In this document: piece by piece, positions 44,928 through 54,453 of the stretch
How the letters are laid out: each line of letters starts with the position of its first letter
Position numbering within the stretch: the first letter of the stretch is position 1
NCBI GenBank assembly: GCA_016712565.1
Contig: JADJQU010000003.1
Coordinates: forward strand, 620,001-684,000
From: Planctomycetota bacterium
Lineage (GTDB): Bacteria > Planctomycetota > UBA1135 > GCA-002686595
DNA length: 64,000 nt
Direction: 5' to 3'
The notes under the pieces: generated by a model
What the model was told of the DNA's origin: nothing
Database searches by the model: none
Seen by the model: the letters and a program-made list of their open reading frames with translations, nothing else
Made by a program: the position numbers and the translations under genes

Positions 44928-44933
44928 TATCCT
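44928..44933 (+). promoter_or_regulatory. -10-like element before the polytopic membrane gene
   Basis: TATCCT seven nt before the ATG at 44941; no convincing -35. Confidence 0.3.
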
Positions 44934-44940
44934 GCGTCCG

Positions 44941-45945
44941 ATGCAAGCCGAGGCCTCCCCCCCGGCGCGCCCCGTCCAGGCGGCCCTGTTCCTTGCCGTG
45001 GCGGCCTACGCGGCGGTGTTCGCCCATGGGCACTGGGAATGGAACCTCGTCCACCCTCCGGCGGACCTGAGCCTCCTCGTCCAGTTCAAGGCCGAGACCC
45101 CCTACCAGTACCGCCTGCTGGTTCCGCTCCTGATCCGCGGCCTGGAGGAGCTCGGGCTGCCGGCCCTCCTGGGCCTCAGCCTGGAGGCCCTGGCACGCTG
45201 GATCGACGGCCTGGTGGTCGTGGGGATTTTCTACGCGACGCGGGCGCTGCTCGGGCGCTTCCTCGCGAATCGGGCCGCCGCCGGGCGTTGGGCCCTGCTC
45301 GCCCTGTGGGCCCTGCCGTTCCTCTACCTGCTGCCGCGGATGTGGCCCTACTGGTACCCGTCGGACACGACCGCGGTCCTGTGCATGACCCTGGGCGTGC
45401 TGTGGATCCGCGACCAGGACTGGCCCAAGTACTACTGGCTGTTCCCCCTCGCCACGCTCAATCGCGAGTCCACTTCGTTCCTGATCGCGGTCTTCGCCCT
45501 GACCCAGTTCGGCCGCCTGAGGCTCTCGGCGCTCGCGGCGCACCTCGCCGTGCAGACCGCGATCTGGATCACGATCAAGGCGCTGCTGCAATTCACGTTC
45601 ATCAAGAACGAGGGGGTCGGGGCCTATTTCGCCGAGGCCCTGAGCTACAACTGGTCCCTGCGCGGCGAGCCCGAGCGCTGGTGGACGCTGTCCATGGTCT
45701 ACGGGTTCCTGTGGATCCCGCTGGCCTGGCTCTCGCGCCACGTGCGCGATCCGTTCGTGCGCCGGAGCCTGGTGCTCGTGCCGCTGTTCTTCGTCGTGAG
45801 CTACGTCCTCGCGCAGTTCGATGAACTGCGGGTCTACGGCGAAATGCTGCCGCTGGTCGTGCTGGGGGTGGCCGTGGGCGCGCGCGATCGCCGCGCGCGC
45901 CGCGACGGCGTTGGAGCCCGGGCTACTGCGCCTTCAGCTCCGTGA
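44941..45945 (+). CDS. polytopic membrane protein, glycosyltransferase-like
   Basis: 334 residues, at least eight hydrophobic helices (ALFLAVAAYAAVFAHG, YRLLVPLLIRGLEELGL, LVVVGIFYATRALLGRF, ALLALWALPFLYLLPRMW, AVLCMTLGVLWI, LIAVFALTQFGRL, WTLSMVYGFLWIPLAWLS, LVLVPLFFVVSYVLAQF). The loop after helix 1 reads HGHWEWNLVHPPADLSLLVQFKAETPYQYRLLVP, and PLATLNRESTSFLI lies between helices 5 and 6. An acidic residue near an external loop and RES after helix 5 recall GT-C type integral membrane glycosyltransferases (ArnT/DUF2029-like), but I cannot confirm a family. Its 3' end overlaps pntB by 23 nt in convergent orientation. Confidence 0.6.
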   Translation: MQAEASPPARPVQAALFLAVAAYAAVFAHGHWEWNLVHPPADLSLLVQFKAETPYQYRLLVPLLIRGLEELGLPALLGLSLEALARWIDGLVVVGIFYATRALLGRFLANRAAAGRWALLALWALPFLYLLPRMWPYWYPSDTTAVLCMTLGVLWIRDQDWPKYYWLFPLATLNRESTSFLIAVFALTQFGRLRLSALAAHLAVQTAIWITIKALLQFTFIKNEGVGAYFAEALSYNWSLRGEPERWWTLSMVYGFLWIPLAWLSRHVRDPFVRRSLVLVPLFFVVSYVLAQFDELRVYGEMLPLVVLGVAVGARDRRARRDGVGARATAPSAP

Positions 45946-47407
45946 CCAGGTCTTCCATGGCCTTCTTGGCGTCGGCGAGCAGCATCAGCGAGTTGTCGAG
46001 CTGGAACAGCTCGTTTCGGATGCCCGCGTAGCCCGCGGAGAGCGAGCGCTTGACCACCACGACCGTGCGCGCGTTCCAGACGTTGAGCACCGGCATGCCC
46101 GCGATCGGCGACTTGGGGTCGTCGTTGGCGGCCGGGTTGCAGACGTCATTGGCCCCGAGCACGAGCACCACGTCGGCCTGGGCGAATTCGTCGTTGATCT
46201 GGTCGAGCTCGAACAGTTGCTCGTAGGGCACGTTGGCCTCGGCGAGCAGGATGTTCATGTGCCCCGGCATGCGTCCCGCGACGGGGTGGATCGCGTACTT
46301 GACCACGCAGCCCTTCTTCTCGAGCAGGCCCGCCAGCTCGCGCACCTTGTGCTGCGCCTGCGCCACGGCGAGGCCGTAGCCCGGAACGATGATCACCAGG
46401 CGCGCGGCGTCCAAGAGCGGCGCCACCTCCTCGGCCGAGGTGGTCTTGACCTTGGTGTAGCCCTCCTTGGACGCGGCGCCTCCGCTCTCGCTGATCGCGC
46501 CGAGCAACACGTTGCCGAGGGAGCGGTTCATCGCCTTGCACATGATCTGCGTCAGGATGATCCCCGACGCTCCGACCAGTGCTCCGGCGACGATCAGCAC
46601 GTTGTTGGAGAGCACGAACCCGGTGGTCATGCCGGCGATGCCCGAATAGGAATTGAGCAGCGCGATCGCCACCGGCATGTCCGCGCCGCCGATCGGCATG
46701 GTCAGACCGATGCCGAGCACCAGCGCGATCAGCGCGACGAGCCCGTTCGAGAGCCAGAGCATCTCCGGCGAGTCCGCCAGGAACGCGCCCCAGATCGAGG
46801 CGCCGAGCATCAGGATCGCGAGGACGACGTTGACCGGCGTCGTGCCCAACGCGCCGAAGCGGTTCTTGTTCACCTTCCCGGCGAGCTTCGCGTAGGCGAT
46901 CATCGAACCCGAGAACGTGACGCCGCCGATGATCACGGCGAGAAACACCGCGACGGCAAACGCGACGCCGCCGTGACCGGACAGCGTCGTGTTGCCCTGC
47001 AGGAGGCCGTTGAGGCCGGTCTGCCCGCAGATTTCGGCCACCAGGGCCACCTCGGCCAGCGCCACCAGGAGGGACGCCAGGCCTCCGAGCCCGTTGAACA
47101 CGGCGACGAACTCGGGCATCGCCGTCATCGGCACGCGCTTGGCCAGCACGAAGCCGAGACCCGACCCGAGCGCCATCGCGGGCGCCCAGAGCGCCCACGA
47201 GGTGCCGTCGTACTTCCCGCCCGCGAGCAGCTCCCACATGGTCGCGCCGATGGCGACGGCCATGCCCAGGGCGGCGACGTCATTGCCGCGCTTGGCGGTC
47301 TTGACCTTGCCCAGGAAGCGGATGCCCAGGATGAACAGCGCGGAAGCCACCATGTAGGCGACTTCGATGGGCGGCGCGCTGACGGCCGCGAAGGGGAGCG
47401 CGATCAC
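45923..47407 (-). CDS. pntB: NAD(P) transhydrogenase subunit beta
   Basis: 494 residues: nine or so membrane helices (residues ~1-260) forming the proton channel, then domain III that binds NADP(H), with GYGLAVAQAQHKVREL and RMPGHMNILLAEANVPY as family signatures; VLGANDVCNPAANDDPKSPIAGMPVL is the NADP-site loop. With PntAA and PntAB it makes proton-translocating transhydrogenase, driving NADPH formation from NADH with the proton gradient. The ATG at 47407 overlaps the pntAB stop (ATGA). Convergent with the membrane protein gene downstream. Confidence 0.96.
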   Translation of the reverse strand: MIALPFAAVSAPPIEVAYMVASALFILGIRFLGKVKTAKRGNDVAALGMAVAIGATMWELLAGGKYDGTSWALWAPAMALGSGLGFVLAKRVPMTAMPEFVAVFNGLGGLASLLVALAEVALVAEICGQTGLNGLLQGNTTLSGHGGVAFAVAVFLAVIIGGVTFSGSMIAYAKLAGKVNKNRFGALGTTPVNVVLAILMLGASIWGAFLADSPEMLWLSNGLVALIALVLGIGLTMPIGGADMPVAIALLNSYSGIAGMTTGFVLSNNVLIVAGALVGASGIILTQIMCKAMNRSLGNVLLGAISESGGAASKEGYTKVKTTSAEEVAPLLDAARLVIIVPGYGLAVAQAQHKVRELAGLLEKKGCVVKYAIHPVAGRMPGHMNILLAEANVPYEQLFELDQINDEFAQADVVLVLGANDVCNPAANDDPKSPIAGMPVLNVWNARTVVVVKRSLSAGYAGIRNELFQLDNSLMLLADAKKAMEDLVTELKAQ

Positions 47408-47739
47408 TTCTTCACTTCTCCCTTCGCCTGGAACATGCTCAGCATGCGGCTGGTCACCACGAAGCCGCCGACGACGTTGACCATCGCGAGCGCCACGGCG
47501 ATCGCGCCCAGGATCAGGCCGGGCAGGGGGTAGCCCGAGCCCAGCGAGAGCAGCGAACCGACGATCGTGATGCCCGAGATCGCGTTGGATCCCGACATCA
47601 GCGGCGTGTGCAGCGTCGGCGGGACCTTCTGGATGAGCTCGAACCCGAGGAACACTGCGAGCAGCAGGACCCAGAGGCCGACGATCAGGAAGGGCATTGA
47701 GCCCGAGCCGCCTTCGGCGGCGACCAGTGCGAACGACAT
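47404..47739 (-). CDS. pntAB: NAD(P) transhydrogenase subunit alpha, membrane part (alpha-2)
   Basis: 111 residues, three membrane helices (SMPFLIVGLWVLLLAVFLGFEL, SNAISGITIVGSLLSL, GLILGAIAVALAMVNVVGGFVV). It is the split C-terminal membrane domain of the alpha subunit. The QKVPPTLHTPLMSGSNAISGI stretch is the family signature. ATG 47739 shares a base with the pntAA stop (TGATG), and the gene overlaps pntB (ATGA). The split three-gene form is typical of many non-enteric bacteria. Confidence 0.95.
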   Translation of the reverse strand: MSFALVAAEGGSGSMPFLIVGLWVLLLAVFLGFELIQKVPPTLHTPLMSGSNAISGITIVGSLLSLGSGYPLPGLILGAIAVALAMVNVVGGFVVTSRMLSMFQAKGEVKK

Positions 47740-48881
47740 CACGCCTTCACTCCTGCCGAGAGCGCCTCGGCGGTGGCCTTGTGGACGATCTCCCCGCCGT
47801 GCACGAGCAGGCAGCCGGCCAGCACCTCGTCCTTGAAATCGCGCGCGATGGCGCCTTCCTTGCCGACGAAGAGCTTGACCAGATTGAGGATGTTCTTGGC
47901 ATAGAGCTCGCTCGAGTGGGTCGGCACTGTCGCGGGCAGGTTCCGCGTGCCGACGATCGTGACGCCGTGGCGCACGACCGTTTCGCCTTCGACGGAGAGC
48001 TCGCAATTGCCTCCCGATTCGACCGCCATGTCGACGATCACCGAGCCCGGGCGCATGGACTTGACCATCGCCTCGTTGACCAGGAGCGGCGCCTTCTTGC
48101 CGGGCACGCGCGCGGTGGTGACCACCAGATCGGCCTCGGCGACGCGCTTGGCGACTTCCTCGCGCTGGCGGCGCAGCACGTCCTCGCCGGCCTCCTTGGC
48201 GTAGCCGCCGGCGCCTTCCATGTCGGCCAGGCCCGGCACCTCGATGAAGCGCGCGCCCAGCGAGAGCACCTGCTCCTTCGAGGCCGCGCGCACGTCGGTG
48301 GCCTCCACCTGGGCGCCCATGCGCTTGGCGGTGGCGATGGCCATCAGGCCCGCGACTCCCGCCCCGAACACCACGACCCTGGCGGGCGGCACCGTGCCCG
48401 CCGCCGTCATCAGCATCGGGCAGATCTTGGTCAGGTGCGTGGCCCCAAGCAGGACGGCCTTGTACCCGCCGATCATGGCCTGGGAGGACAGGGCGTCCAT
48501 GGCCTGGGCGCGGGTGATGCGCGGCACGAGGTCCATGGCGAGCATGGAGATCTTGCGCTCGGCGAGCCTGCGGGCCTCGGCCAGGTGCGTGGTGGGCCAG
48601 GCGTAGGCCACCAAGACGGTCTCCGGCCGCATCAGGGCGATCTCCTCCGGCGTCGGGGGAGCGACCTTGATGACGATTTCGGCCTTGCCGAAGCCCTCGC
48701 GGCCGACGAGAGCGGCCCCGGCGGCCTTGAAGACCTCGTCGGTCAGGCCGGCCTGGAGGCCCGCGCCGGACTCCACCTGGACCGAGAGTCCGGTGCCGAC
48801 GTAACGCTTGACGGTCTCGGGGGTCGCGGCGACGCGCGTTTCGCCGGCGGAGACTTCGCGGGGGATGAAGATTGTGGGCAT
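47739..48881 (-). CDS. pntAA: NAD(P) transhydrogenase subunit alpha, soluble NAD-binding part
   Basis: 380 residues. Domain I of transhydrogenase, which binds NAD(H). It begins MPTIFIPREVSAGETRVAATPETVKRYV. The dinucleotide fold is VVVFGAGVAGLMAIATAKRMGAQVEATDVR. RGEAQ-type AVESGGNCELS and the PATVPTHSSELYAKNI motifs are typical. ATG at 48881 is chosen because the conserved start coincides with it and a promoter sits ~30 nt upstream; readings further upstream would include the promoter. Confidence 0.95.
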   Translation of the reverse strand: MPTIFIPREVSAGETRVAATPETVKRYVGTGLSVQVESGAGLQAGLTDEVFKAAGAALVGREGFGKAEIVIKVAPPTPEEIALMRPETVLVAYAWPTTHLAEARRLAERKISMLAMDLVPRITRAQAMDALSSQAMIGGYKAVLLGATHLTKICPMLMTAAGTVPPARVVVFGAGVAGLMAIATAKRMGAQVEATDVRAASKEQVLSLGARFIEVPGLADMEGAGGYAKEAGEDVLRRQREEVAKRVAEADLVVTTARVPGKKAPLLVNEAMVKSMRPGSVIVDMAVESGGNCELSVEGETVVRHGVTIVGTRNLPATVPTHSSELYAKNILNLVKLFVGKEGAIARDFKDEVLAGCLLVHGGEIVHKATAEALSAGVKA

Positions 48882-48906
48882 CGGGGGGGCACTTTCGATT
48901 CGGGCT

Positions 48907-48935
48907 AGGTTAGCAACGGAACTCCCGCCCACGAA
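48907..48935 (-). promoter_or_regulatory. pnt operon promoter candidate
   Basis: TTCGTG (48935-48930), 17-nt spacer, TAACCT (48912-48907), 26 nt before the pntAA ATG. The gap 48882-49112 otherwise shows nothing recognisable. Confidence 0.5.
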
Positions 48936-49112
48936 ATGCGCCGATGGACCCAGGGGACGGACGGCGAAGTTCGCATCCGCCCGGGGCGGGCACGGCCGCG
49001 CCCCCCCCCACGGCATCCTCACCCCCCAGGGCCGCCCGGCCGGCAACCCCGGCGATCGGCGGCCGCCTGGAGGGTAAAGACCAGGCACCCCGATCGACTG
49101 GCCCTCGTGACC

Positions 49113-49496
49113 CTACTGGATCACCTTCATCTTCCCGCCGTTGTCGGGCGGGGGCGCGTTCGGGTTGGTCTTCAATTCCTGCTTCCAGTTGAGCATGCGC
49201 GCCTTGGCGCCCGCCGCCTCGGCTTCGGGGATCTTCCCCTGGCGCTGCAGGAAGATCGACAGGCTGGTGAACGCGAACGGGTCCTCGGGCGTGAGTTGGA
49301 TCACGCGCTGGATGGTGGCGACCGCCTCGTCGTGCCGGCCCAGCTTGGATTGGGCGATGGCGACCGCGTTGAGCACTTCGGGCCAGTCGGGCGCGAGCGC
49401 CAAGGCCTTGCGGTACTCGGCGATCGCCTCCTCGAACTTGCCTTGGCCGAACTGTTTCAGTCCGGCCATGTGGTGAACAACTTTGGGGTCGGCCAT
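49113..49496 (-). CDS. TPR-repeat protein
   Basis: 127 residues with about three tetratricopeptide repeats: GLKQFGQGKFEEAIAEYRKALALAPDWPEVL, AVAIAQSKLGRHDEAVATIQRVIQLTPEDPF, SLSIFLQRQGKIPEAEAAGAKARMLNWKQEL. Binds a partner protein; no signal. ATG 49496 begins 7 nt after the pckA stop, so the two are probably co-transcribed, although the biochemical link to gluconeogenesis is unknown. A longer reading to 49592 lies inside pckA in another frame and is not likely. Confidence 0.8.
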   Translation of the reverse strand: MADPKVVHHMAGLKQFGQGKFEEAIAEYRKALALAPDWPEVLNAVAIAQSKLGRHDEAVATIQRVIQLTPEDPFAFTSLSIFLQRQGKIPEAEAAGAKARMLNWKQELKTNPNAPPPDNGGKMKVIQ

Positions 49497-49503
49497 CGTG
49501 ATC

Positions 49504-51183
49504 TCACATCGCCGCTTCGATGTTGAGCGCGGCGAAACCCTTGTCGGCGTAATTCTTGCGGAACAGCTCGCGCAACTTGTTCGCCGCCGCATCGTAGGCC
49601 GCCTGATCCTTCCACGTGTTGCGCGGATTGAGAATCTCGGGCGGAACGCCCGGGCAGGTCTTGGGCATCTTCAGGTTGAACACCGGGTGCGTCTCCGTCG
49701 GAACCTTGTCCAGGTCCCCGCGCAGGGCCGCATTGAGCAGCGCGCGCGTGTGTCCGATCGAGATGCGCTTGCCGACGCCGTAGGCCCCGCCGCTCCAGCC
49801 CGTGTTGAGCAGGATGCAACGGGCATGGTGCTGCTCCATCTTCTTCTGCAGCAGCTTGGCGTAGACGCTGGGCTTCTGGGCCATGAACGGCGCGCCGAAG
49901 CAGGCCGAGAAGGCGGCCTTGGGCTCGGTCACGCCGACCTCGGTGCCCGCGAGCTTGGCCGTGAACCCCGAGACGAAGTGGTACATGACCTGCTTCGAGT
50001 CGAGGATCGACACCGGCGGCAGCACGCCGAAGGCGTCGGCCGTCAGGAGCACGATCGTCTCGGGATGGGGCCCGCGGGCGCCCGGCATCACGTTGGGATT
50101 GGCGTCCAGGGGGTAGGAGAAGCGCGTGTTCTCCGTGATCGACTTGTCGGTCAGGTCCAGCTCGTCGGGATGGCACTCCGACATCTTCTTGCCCTTGAGC
50201 GGCGGCACGTTCTCGATGATGGTGCCGGCCTTGGACAGGGCGGCGGCGATCACCGGCTCGGCCTGCTTGTTCAGGTCGATCAGCTTGGCGTAGCAGCCGT
50301 CCTCCAGGTTGCACAGGCCGTTGTCGCTCCAGATCGTCTCGTCGTCGCCGATCAGGCGCCGGTCAGGGTCGGCCGAGAGCGTGGTCTTGCCCGTGCCCGA
50401 CAGGCCGAACAGGATCGCGCCGTCGCCCTGGGGGCCGACGTTGGCCGAGCAGTGCATCGACAGGAGACCTTCCATCGGCATCAGCAGGTTGCCGACGGTG
50501 AAGATCGTCTTCTTGACCACGCCGTTGTAGTCGGCGCGGCCGGCGACGAGGCAGATCTTGTTGCGCACGTCGATGATGATCGCCGCCTCGGAGCGCGAGC
50601 CGTCGCGCGCCGGGTCGCAGACGAACGAAGGCGCGTTGAGCATGGTCCAGCGCCGGCCTTCCACGTCCTTCACGCCCTTCAGGTTCTTGGGGAACATGTT
50701 GTGGGCGAACATGGCGTGGGTCGCGTACTCACCCACGAAGCGGTACGGAATCGAGAACGCGGGATCGGCGCCCACGAAGACGTCCTTGACGTACAGCGTC
50801 GCCTGCTTCGCGTTCAGGTGCGCGACGACGCGCTTGAGCAAACCCTCGTACTTGACCGGGTCGTACTTGCCCAGGTCGTCCTTCCACCAGATGACGTTCT
50901 CCACCTCGGGCCATCCGACGGCGAAGGTGTCCTTGACGCGGCGGCCGGTGCAGTCCGGGTCGGTGTAGTAGACCAGCGGTCCCTTGACGCCCAGGCGCGT
51001 GGGGAAGGCCTTCTGCGCGTCCGACGGCCCGTCCTTCTGGACGCGACCGCGGTCGTGGGCGATCGCCTCGTGGAACAGCTCCTCCTTGGTCAGGTTGTAC
51101 TTGTAGGTGACCGAGGAGAGGCCGAGCAGGCGCTGCAGATCCGCCGCGACGTTCGGGGCGGGTTGTGTCGAGGAAGTGGTCAT
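49504..51183 (-). CDS. pckA: phosphoenolpyruvate carboxykinase (ATP)
   Basis: Decarboxylates oxaloacetate with ATP to phosphoenolpyruvate: gluconeogenesis/anaplerosis. 559 residues, close to the usual 530-540 plus an N-terminal extra. The P-loop is GLSGTGKTTLSAD, followed by RRLIGDDETIWSDNGLCNLEDGCYAK (metal and substrate residues); SGFTAKLAGTEVGV and NTGWSGGAYGVGKRI are conserved. The DPDRRLIGDDE pattern marks the ATP class, not the GTP class. ATG 51183 gives MTTSSTQPAPNVAADL; upstream reading continues open but is beyond the leader. A -10-like TAGACT lies 77 nt upstream. Confidence 0.95.
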   Translation of the reverse strand: MTTSSTQPAPNVAADLQRLLGLSSVTYKYNLTKEELFHEAIAHDRGRVQKDGPSDAQKAFPTRLGVKGPLVYYTDPDCTGRRVKDTFAVGWPEVENVIWWKDDLGKYDPVKYEGLLKRVVAHLNAKQATLYVKDVFVGADPAFSIPYRFVGEYATHAMFAHNMFPKNLKGVKDVEGRRWTMLNAPSFVCDPARDGSRSEAAIIIDVRNKICLVAGRADYNGVVKKTIFTVGNLLMPMEGLLSMHCSANVGPQGDGAILFGLSGTGKTTLSADPDRRLIGDDETIWSDNGLCNLEDGCYAKLIDLNKQAEPVIAAALSKAGTIIENVPPLKGKKMSECHPDELDLTDKSITENTRFSYPLDANPNVMPGARGPHPETIVLLTADAFGVLPPVSILDSKQVMYHFVSGFTAKLAGTEVGVTEPKAAFSACFGAPFMAQKPSVYAKLLQKKMEQHHARCILLNTGWSGGAYGVGKRISIGHTRALLNAALRGDLDKVPTETHPVFNLKMPKTCPGVPPEILNPRNTWKDQAAYDAAANKLRELFRKNYADKGFAALNIEAAM

Positions 51184-51259
51184 GGGAGTGGTTCGGGGCG
51201 GAGCCGGCCGTCGTGTCCGAGGCTCTGGGGACAGTTCGATGCTTGCCGGCGAGCCTAAC

Positions 51260-51265
51260 AGTCTA
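51260..51265 (-). promoter_or_regulatory. -10-like element GGCTAGACT upstream of pckA
   Basis: TAGACT (51265-51260) in the context GGCTAGACT, as at 20.66 and 11.46 kb. The leader would be ~70 nt. The best -35 at 17 nt is only CTGGCG. Confidence 0.3.
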
Positions 51266-51536
51266 GCCGTCCGGGGGGTGGACGCCAGTGCGCTGCGGCC
51301 CTGCGCGTGGTCCCGTGGCGGTGACGCGGCAGGATCCGGCGAGAAATGCTCCCCTTGGGCCCTGGAACCGATCACGGGCCGCGCGCGGAACCGGACCCGA
51401 GCCCGCCGCGGGGCCCAGGGCTCCAGGAGATGGAGAGGCCGGCCCGGTGGCCCCGGCCGCGACCCCTTCGCTGCCGCCCGCGCGGACGCGGGGCGGCGGG
51501 AACGGGCCCAGCTCTCCCGCGACGCGGAAACGAGCG

Positions 51537-51563
51537 ACGGCGCGCCCCTGGGGCGCGCCGTCT
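51537..51563 (-). terminator. hairpin after the large secreted-protein gene
   Basis: GACGGCGCGCC (51537-51547) pairs perfectly (11 bp) with GGCGCGCCGTC (51553-51563), loop CCTGG. It lies ~32 nt beyond the stop of the minus-strand gene at 51595, in the 51184-51594 gap before pckA. No U tract. The rest of the gap shows nothing else recognisable. Confidence 0.5.
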
Positions 51564-51594
51564 TCTGGGACCTGCTCGTGCTCCGGCTCCGCGC

Positions 51595-54453
51595 TCAGAC
51601 GTCGATCACAAACTCCAGCCCCCCGGAGAGTTGGACGTTGTTCGGGGCGGCGAAGCCGGGATCCCGTGCCCAGAATTGGGCGTCCACCACCGTGCCGGGC
51701 ATCGACAGGAAGGCCGCGGGCGTGCCGCCCAGGATGCCGGATCGGAAGGCGTTCACGTCGATCGAGAGCACGCCGGAGCAGTCACTGGCCGGCGCGGGCG
51801 TACCGGCGCTGTTCAAGCCCGGGGATCGGCGCACGCTGCCGCCGACGCACAGGGTTCCGCCGCCGAAGGGCGTGCTCGCGCGCCCGCCGTCGGTGTAGAC
51901 CAAGAGGCCCGGCTTGTTGTTGCGCAAGTTCACGGCCGAGAGGAGGAAGCCCGAACTCGCGGTGGCCGACGGCGTTCCCAGGCCGGAAATCACGGGCGCG
52001 CAGCCCAGGGAATTGACCTTGGGCGTGCAGTAGGAGACGGGTGTCGGGCAGGGTCCGCAGAAGGCGATCAGGCCGATGCGATCGGCGGCCCAGGGGGCTT
52101 CGGTGCGCAGAATCGACGCGGCGAACAGGCCGCGGCCGGCTCCGACTCCGACCACGGCGGCCGAATGCTCGGGCACCGCGCTCGAAAGCAGCGCGAAGCC
52201 CGCGGGATCCTGCACCACGCCGTTCCGGCCGACGCGGGCGCCATAGACGTCCGTGCGTTCGTCGAGCATGGACCCCGCGGCGCGGGTGTCCTCGAAGGCG
52301 ACCACGTACTCCTGGCCGTCCCAGGTGACCATCGGGCGCACCTGCTGGGGATTGACCCCGTTCACGACCTGGAACGGCGCCGGATCGGCGAACGATCCAT
52401 CGGCGTTGAGTCGCCGCGCGAAGACCCGCCGGCCGTAGCCGTAGCCGGGCCCGGACTGCCAGACGAGCAGGGCCTGGTCGCCCGACGAGGCGATCTGGGG
52501 CGCGTAGTTGTAGGTGGTCGGCCCGGTGCCCGGGTTGAACATCGCCCCGAGGGTGCCGTCGAGGTTCACGAAGGCCCCCACCACGTTGGCCCAGGGGTTG
52601 TCGTGGGACCAGTTGTTCTGCCACACCACGGCCCAGCGGCCGCCTACCACGGCGACGTCGGGCCGCAGCGCGTAGGTGCTGTTGATCACGAGCGTCGCGC
52701 CGAGCACGGCGCCGTCAGAGGCCCGCACGCGCCGGACGTTGGGCAAGGAGATTTCGGGAAACCCCGAGGGCCGAGTCCACGCCACCAGGAACTCGTCGCC
52801 CAGGCCCGCGACCTCGGGCCAGTAGCCGTTGCCGAGCAGGATCGGCTGGGCGTCGAGCAGCACGCCGGCGGAATCCATCCGGCGCCCGTAGATTGCCACG
52901 CCGTTGACGGTGTCGAAGCGGCGGCTCCAGGTGACCAGCCAGATGCCGTTGGTGAAGGCAATCGAGGGGCTGATGTCATGCAGACCGTTCGCGATTTCGA
53001 TCGGCTCGGGATCCAGAGGCATCCCCAGGGCGTCCAGCCGCGAGACCAGAATCCTCGCGCCGCCGGAAAACTCGCTGCGGTACACGGCGCACGTGTTGTT
53101 GCCGTCGGTCGCCAGATCCACGTCGAGCTGGGCACCGGCTCCCGTGGAAAGCACGTTCTCGGCGCCGATCACCGCACTGCCGCTGACTCGCGCGCCGTAC
53201 ACGTCGAGTCCCTCGTAGCTGCCGGCGCGATTGTCGGTCCAGGCCACCTGCACTCCACCGCCGGCCCCCGCCAGCCGGGCGCCCGTGCGCGTGTTGAAGG
53301 GCATGGCCGGGGTCATGGGGAACCCGCCGTGGTCGAGCACGTTCCCCGCGGCGCTGATCCGCGCCAACAACAAGTCCGAATAGGTCCAGCCCATGAACCA
53401 CTGTGCACCGTCCCAGGTCACGGAAACGCCCATGGCGTTGCCGTAGGGCAGGTTTCCGCTGACGTCGATCGGGGTGGGATCCAGGACGACTCCGGCGGGG
53501 GTCACGCGCACGGCCTGCACGTCCGCCTGGCCCGTGGACGAGACGTTGCGCTCGAAGCCCACCAGGAACTGCGCGCCGTTGGACGCCACACGGGCTCCGA
53601 CGTCGTTGAACGAAGTCTGCGCGAGCGCCAGGGGGCCCAGGTCCAGCTTCTGAAGCGCCGAATTGAAGCGCAGTCCCAGGACGTCCCAGTTCGTGGCCGT
53701 GCGCCAGTCGGACCACGTCAACAGGAACGTTCCCTGGGCAAAGGCCAGGTCGAAGCTGCCCAGCAGCGAACTCGAGGTCATCAGCGTCACCGGCGTCGGA
53801 TCGAGCACGACTCCGCTCGCCGAGAGCCGCACAGCCACGGGATCCGACGAACCGCCGGAACTTCCCTGGGCCACGACGACCCAGTTCGCGCCGTCGGATT
53901 CGACCGCGTAGGAGGAAACCTCGGAGAAGGGATAGCCGATCACGACGATCGGATCGGGATCGAGGATCTGCCCCGACGGCGCGACGCGCACGCCGACGAT
54001 CGCCGAGGAGTAGATCGAAGCGAGCGGAGCCTGGGAGATCCAGCTCACCAGCCAGTTCCGGCCGTTCCAGGTCACCTCCGGCGTGCGGTCTTCGCCGGCG
54101 GCCACATCGAGGGCCAGGGGCACGACGTCCAGCGCCGCGCCGCTCGCATCGAGGCGGCGAACCCAGATGTCCATGCCGGACTGGGCCAGCCCGCTGGCCT
54201 CGTAGTGCGTGGAGAGCTTGGCGCGCCGATCCGCGAAGGCCGCCAGGAAGCCGCCCGATCCCGCGGCGATGGCGACGTTGGTCTGGTCGCCCGCGGCCGC
54301 GGTGATCACGGCATCCCCCGCGAGGTCATGGCGCGGGGAAAGGCTGATGGACTGGGGCGCGGCGGCCGCGCAGAGCACGGGGATCGCCGAGAGCAGGACA
54401 TGGGAGAGGATCGTCACGTGAGCACTCCAAGCTGGGGACTTCGATCGCTGCAC
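51595..54453 (-). CDS. large secreted beta-repeat protein with shared C-terminal domain
   Basis: 952 residues from GTG 54453, kept because its n-region has two basic residues (MQRSKSP) before the hydrophobic core VTILSHVLLSAIPVLCAAAA. A GTG at 54417 with GGAG nearby is an alternative. After the signal come about 12 strand-rich repeats, each with a 'G..(W/F)(L/V)V.W...R......DV.G.R(V/L)' core (e.g. WNGRNWLVSW, GTFLLTWSD, GGRWAVVWQN), similar to propeller-type repeats. The final ~145 residues (about 808-952) are the domain also found at the C-termini of the 57.0- and 62.2-kb secreted proteins. Extracellular or periplasmic; function unknown. A TAGGGT hexamer lies 40 nt upstream. Confidence 0.78.
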   Translation of the reverse strand: MQRSKSPAWSAHVTILSHVLLSAIPVLCAAAAPQSISLSPRHDLAGDAVITAAAGDQTNVAIAAGSGGFLAAFADRRAKLSTHYEASGLAQSGMDIWVRRLDASGAALDVVPLALDVAAGEDRTPEVTWNGRNWLVSWISQAPLASIYSSAIVGVRVAPSGQILDPDPIVVIGYPFSEVSSYAVESDGANWVVVAQGSSGGSSDPVAVRLSASGVVLDPTPVTLMTSSSLLGSFDLAFAQGTFLLTWSDWRTATNWDVLGLRFNSALQKLDLGPLALAQTSFNDVGARVASNGAQFLVGFERNVSSTGQADVQAVRVTPAGVVLDPTPIDVSGNLPYGNAMGVSVTWDGAQWFMGWTYSDLLLARISAAGNVLDHGGFPMTPAMPFNTRTGARLAGAGGGVQVAWTDNRAGSYEGLDVYGARVSGSAVIGAENVLSTGAGAQLDVDLATDGNNTCAVYRSEFSGGARILVSRLDALGMPLDPEPIEIANGLHDISPSIAFTNGIWLVTWSRRFDTVNGVAIYGRRMDSAGVLLDAQPILLGNGYWPEVAGLGDEFLVAWTRPSGFPEISLPNVRRVRASDGAVLGATLVINSTYALRPDVAVVGGRWAVVWQNNWSHDNPWANVVGAFVNLDGTLGAMFNPGTGPTTYNYAPQIASSGDQALLVWQSGPGYGYGRRVFARRLNADGSFADPAPFQVVNGVNPQQVRPMVTWDGQEYVVAFEDTRAAGSMLDERTDVYGARVGRNGVVQDPAGFALLSSAVPEHSAAVVGVGAGRGLFAASILRTEAPWAADRIGLIAFCGPCPTPVSYCTPKVNSLGCAPVISGLGTPSATASSGFLLSAVNLRNNKPGLLVYTDGGRASTPFGGGTLCVGGSVRRSPGLNSAGTPAPASDCSGVLSIDVNAFRSGILGGTPAAFLSMPGTVVDAQFWARDPGFAAPNNVQLSGGLEFVIDV

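Noticed and set aside
48882..49088. Extension of pntAA to 49088
   Set aside because: It includes the promoter and Pro/Arg-rich noise; the family start is at 48881.
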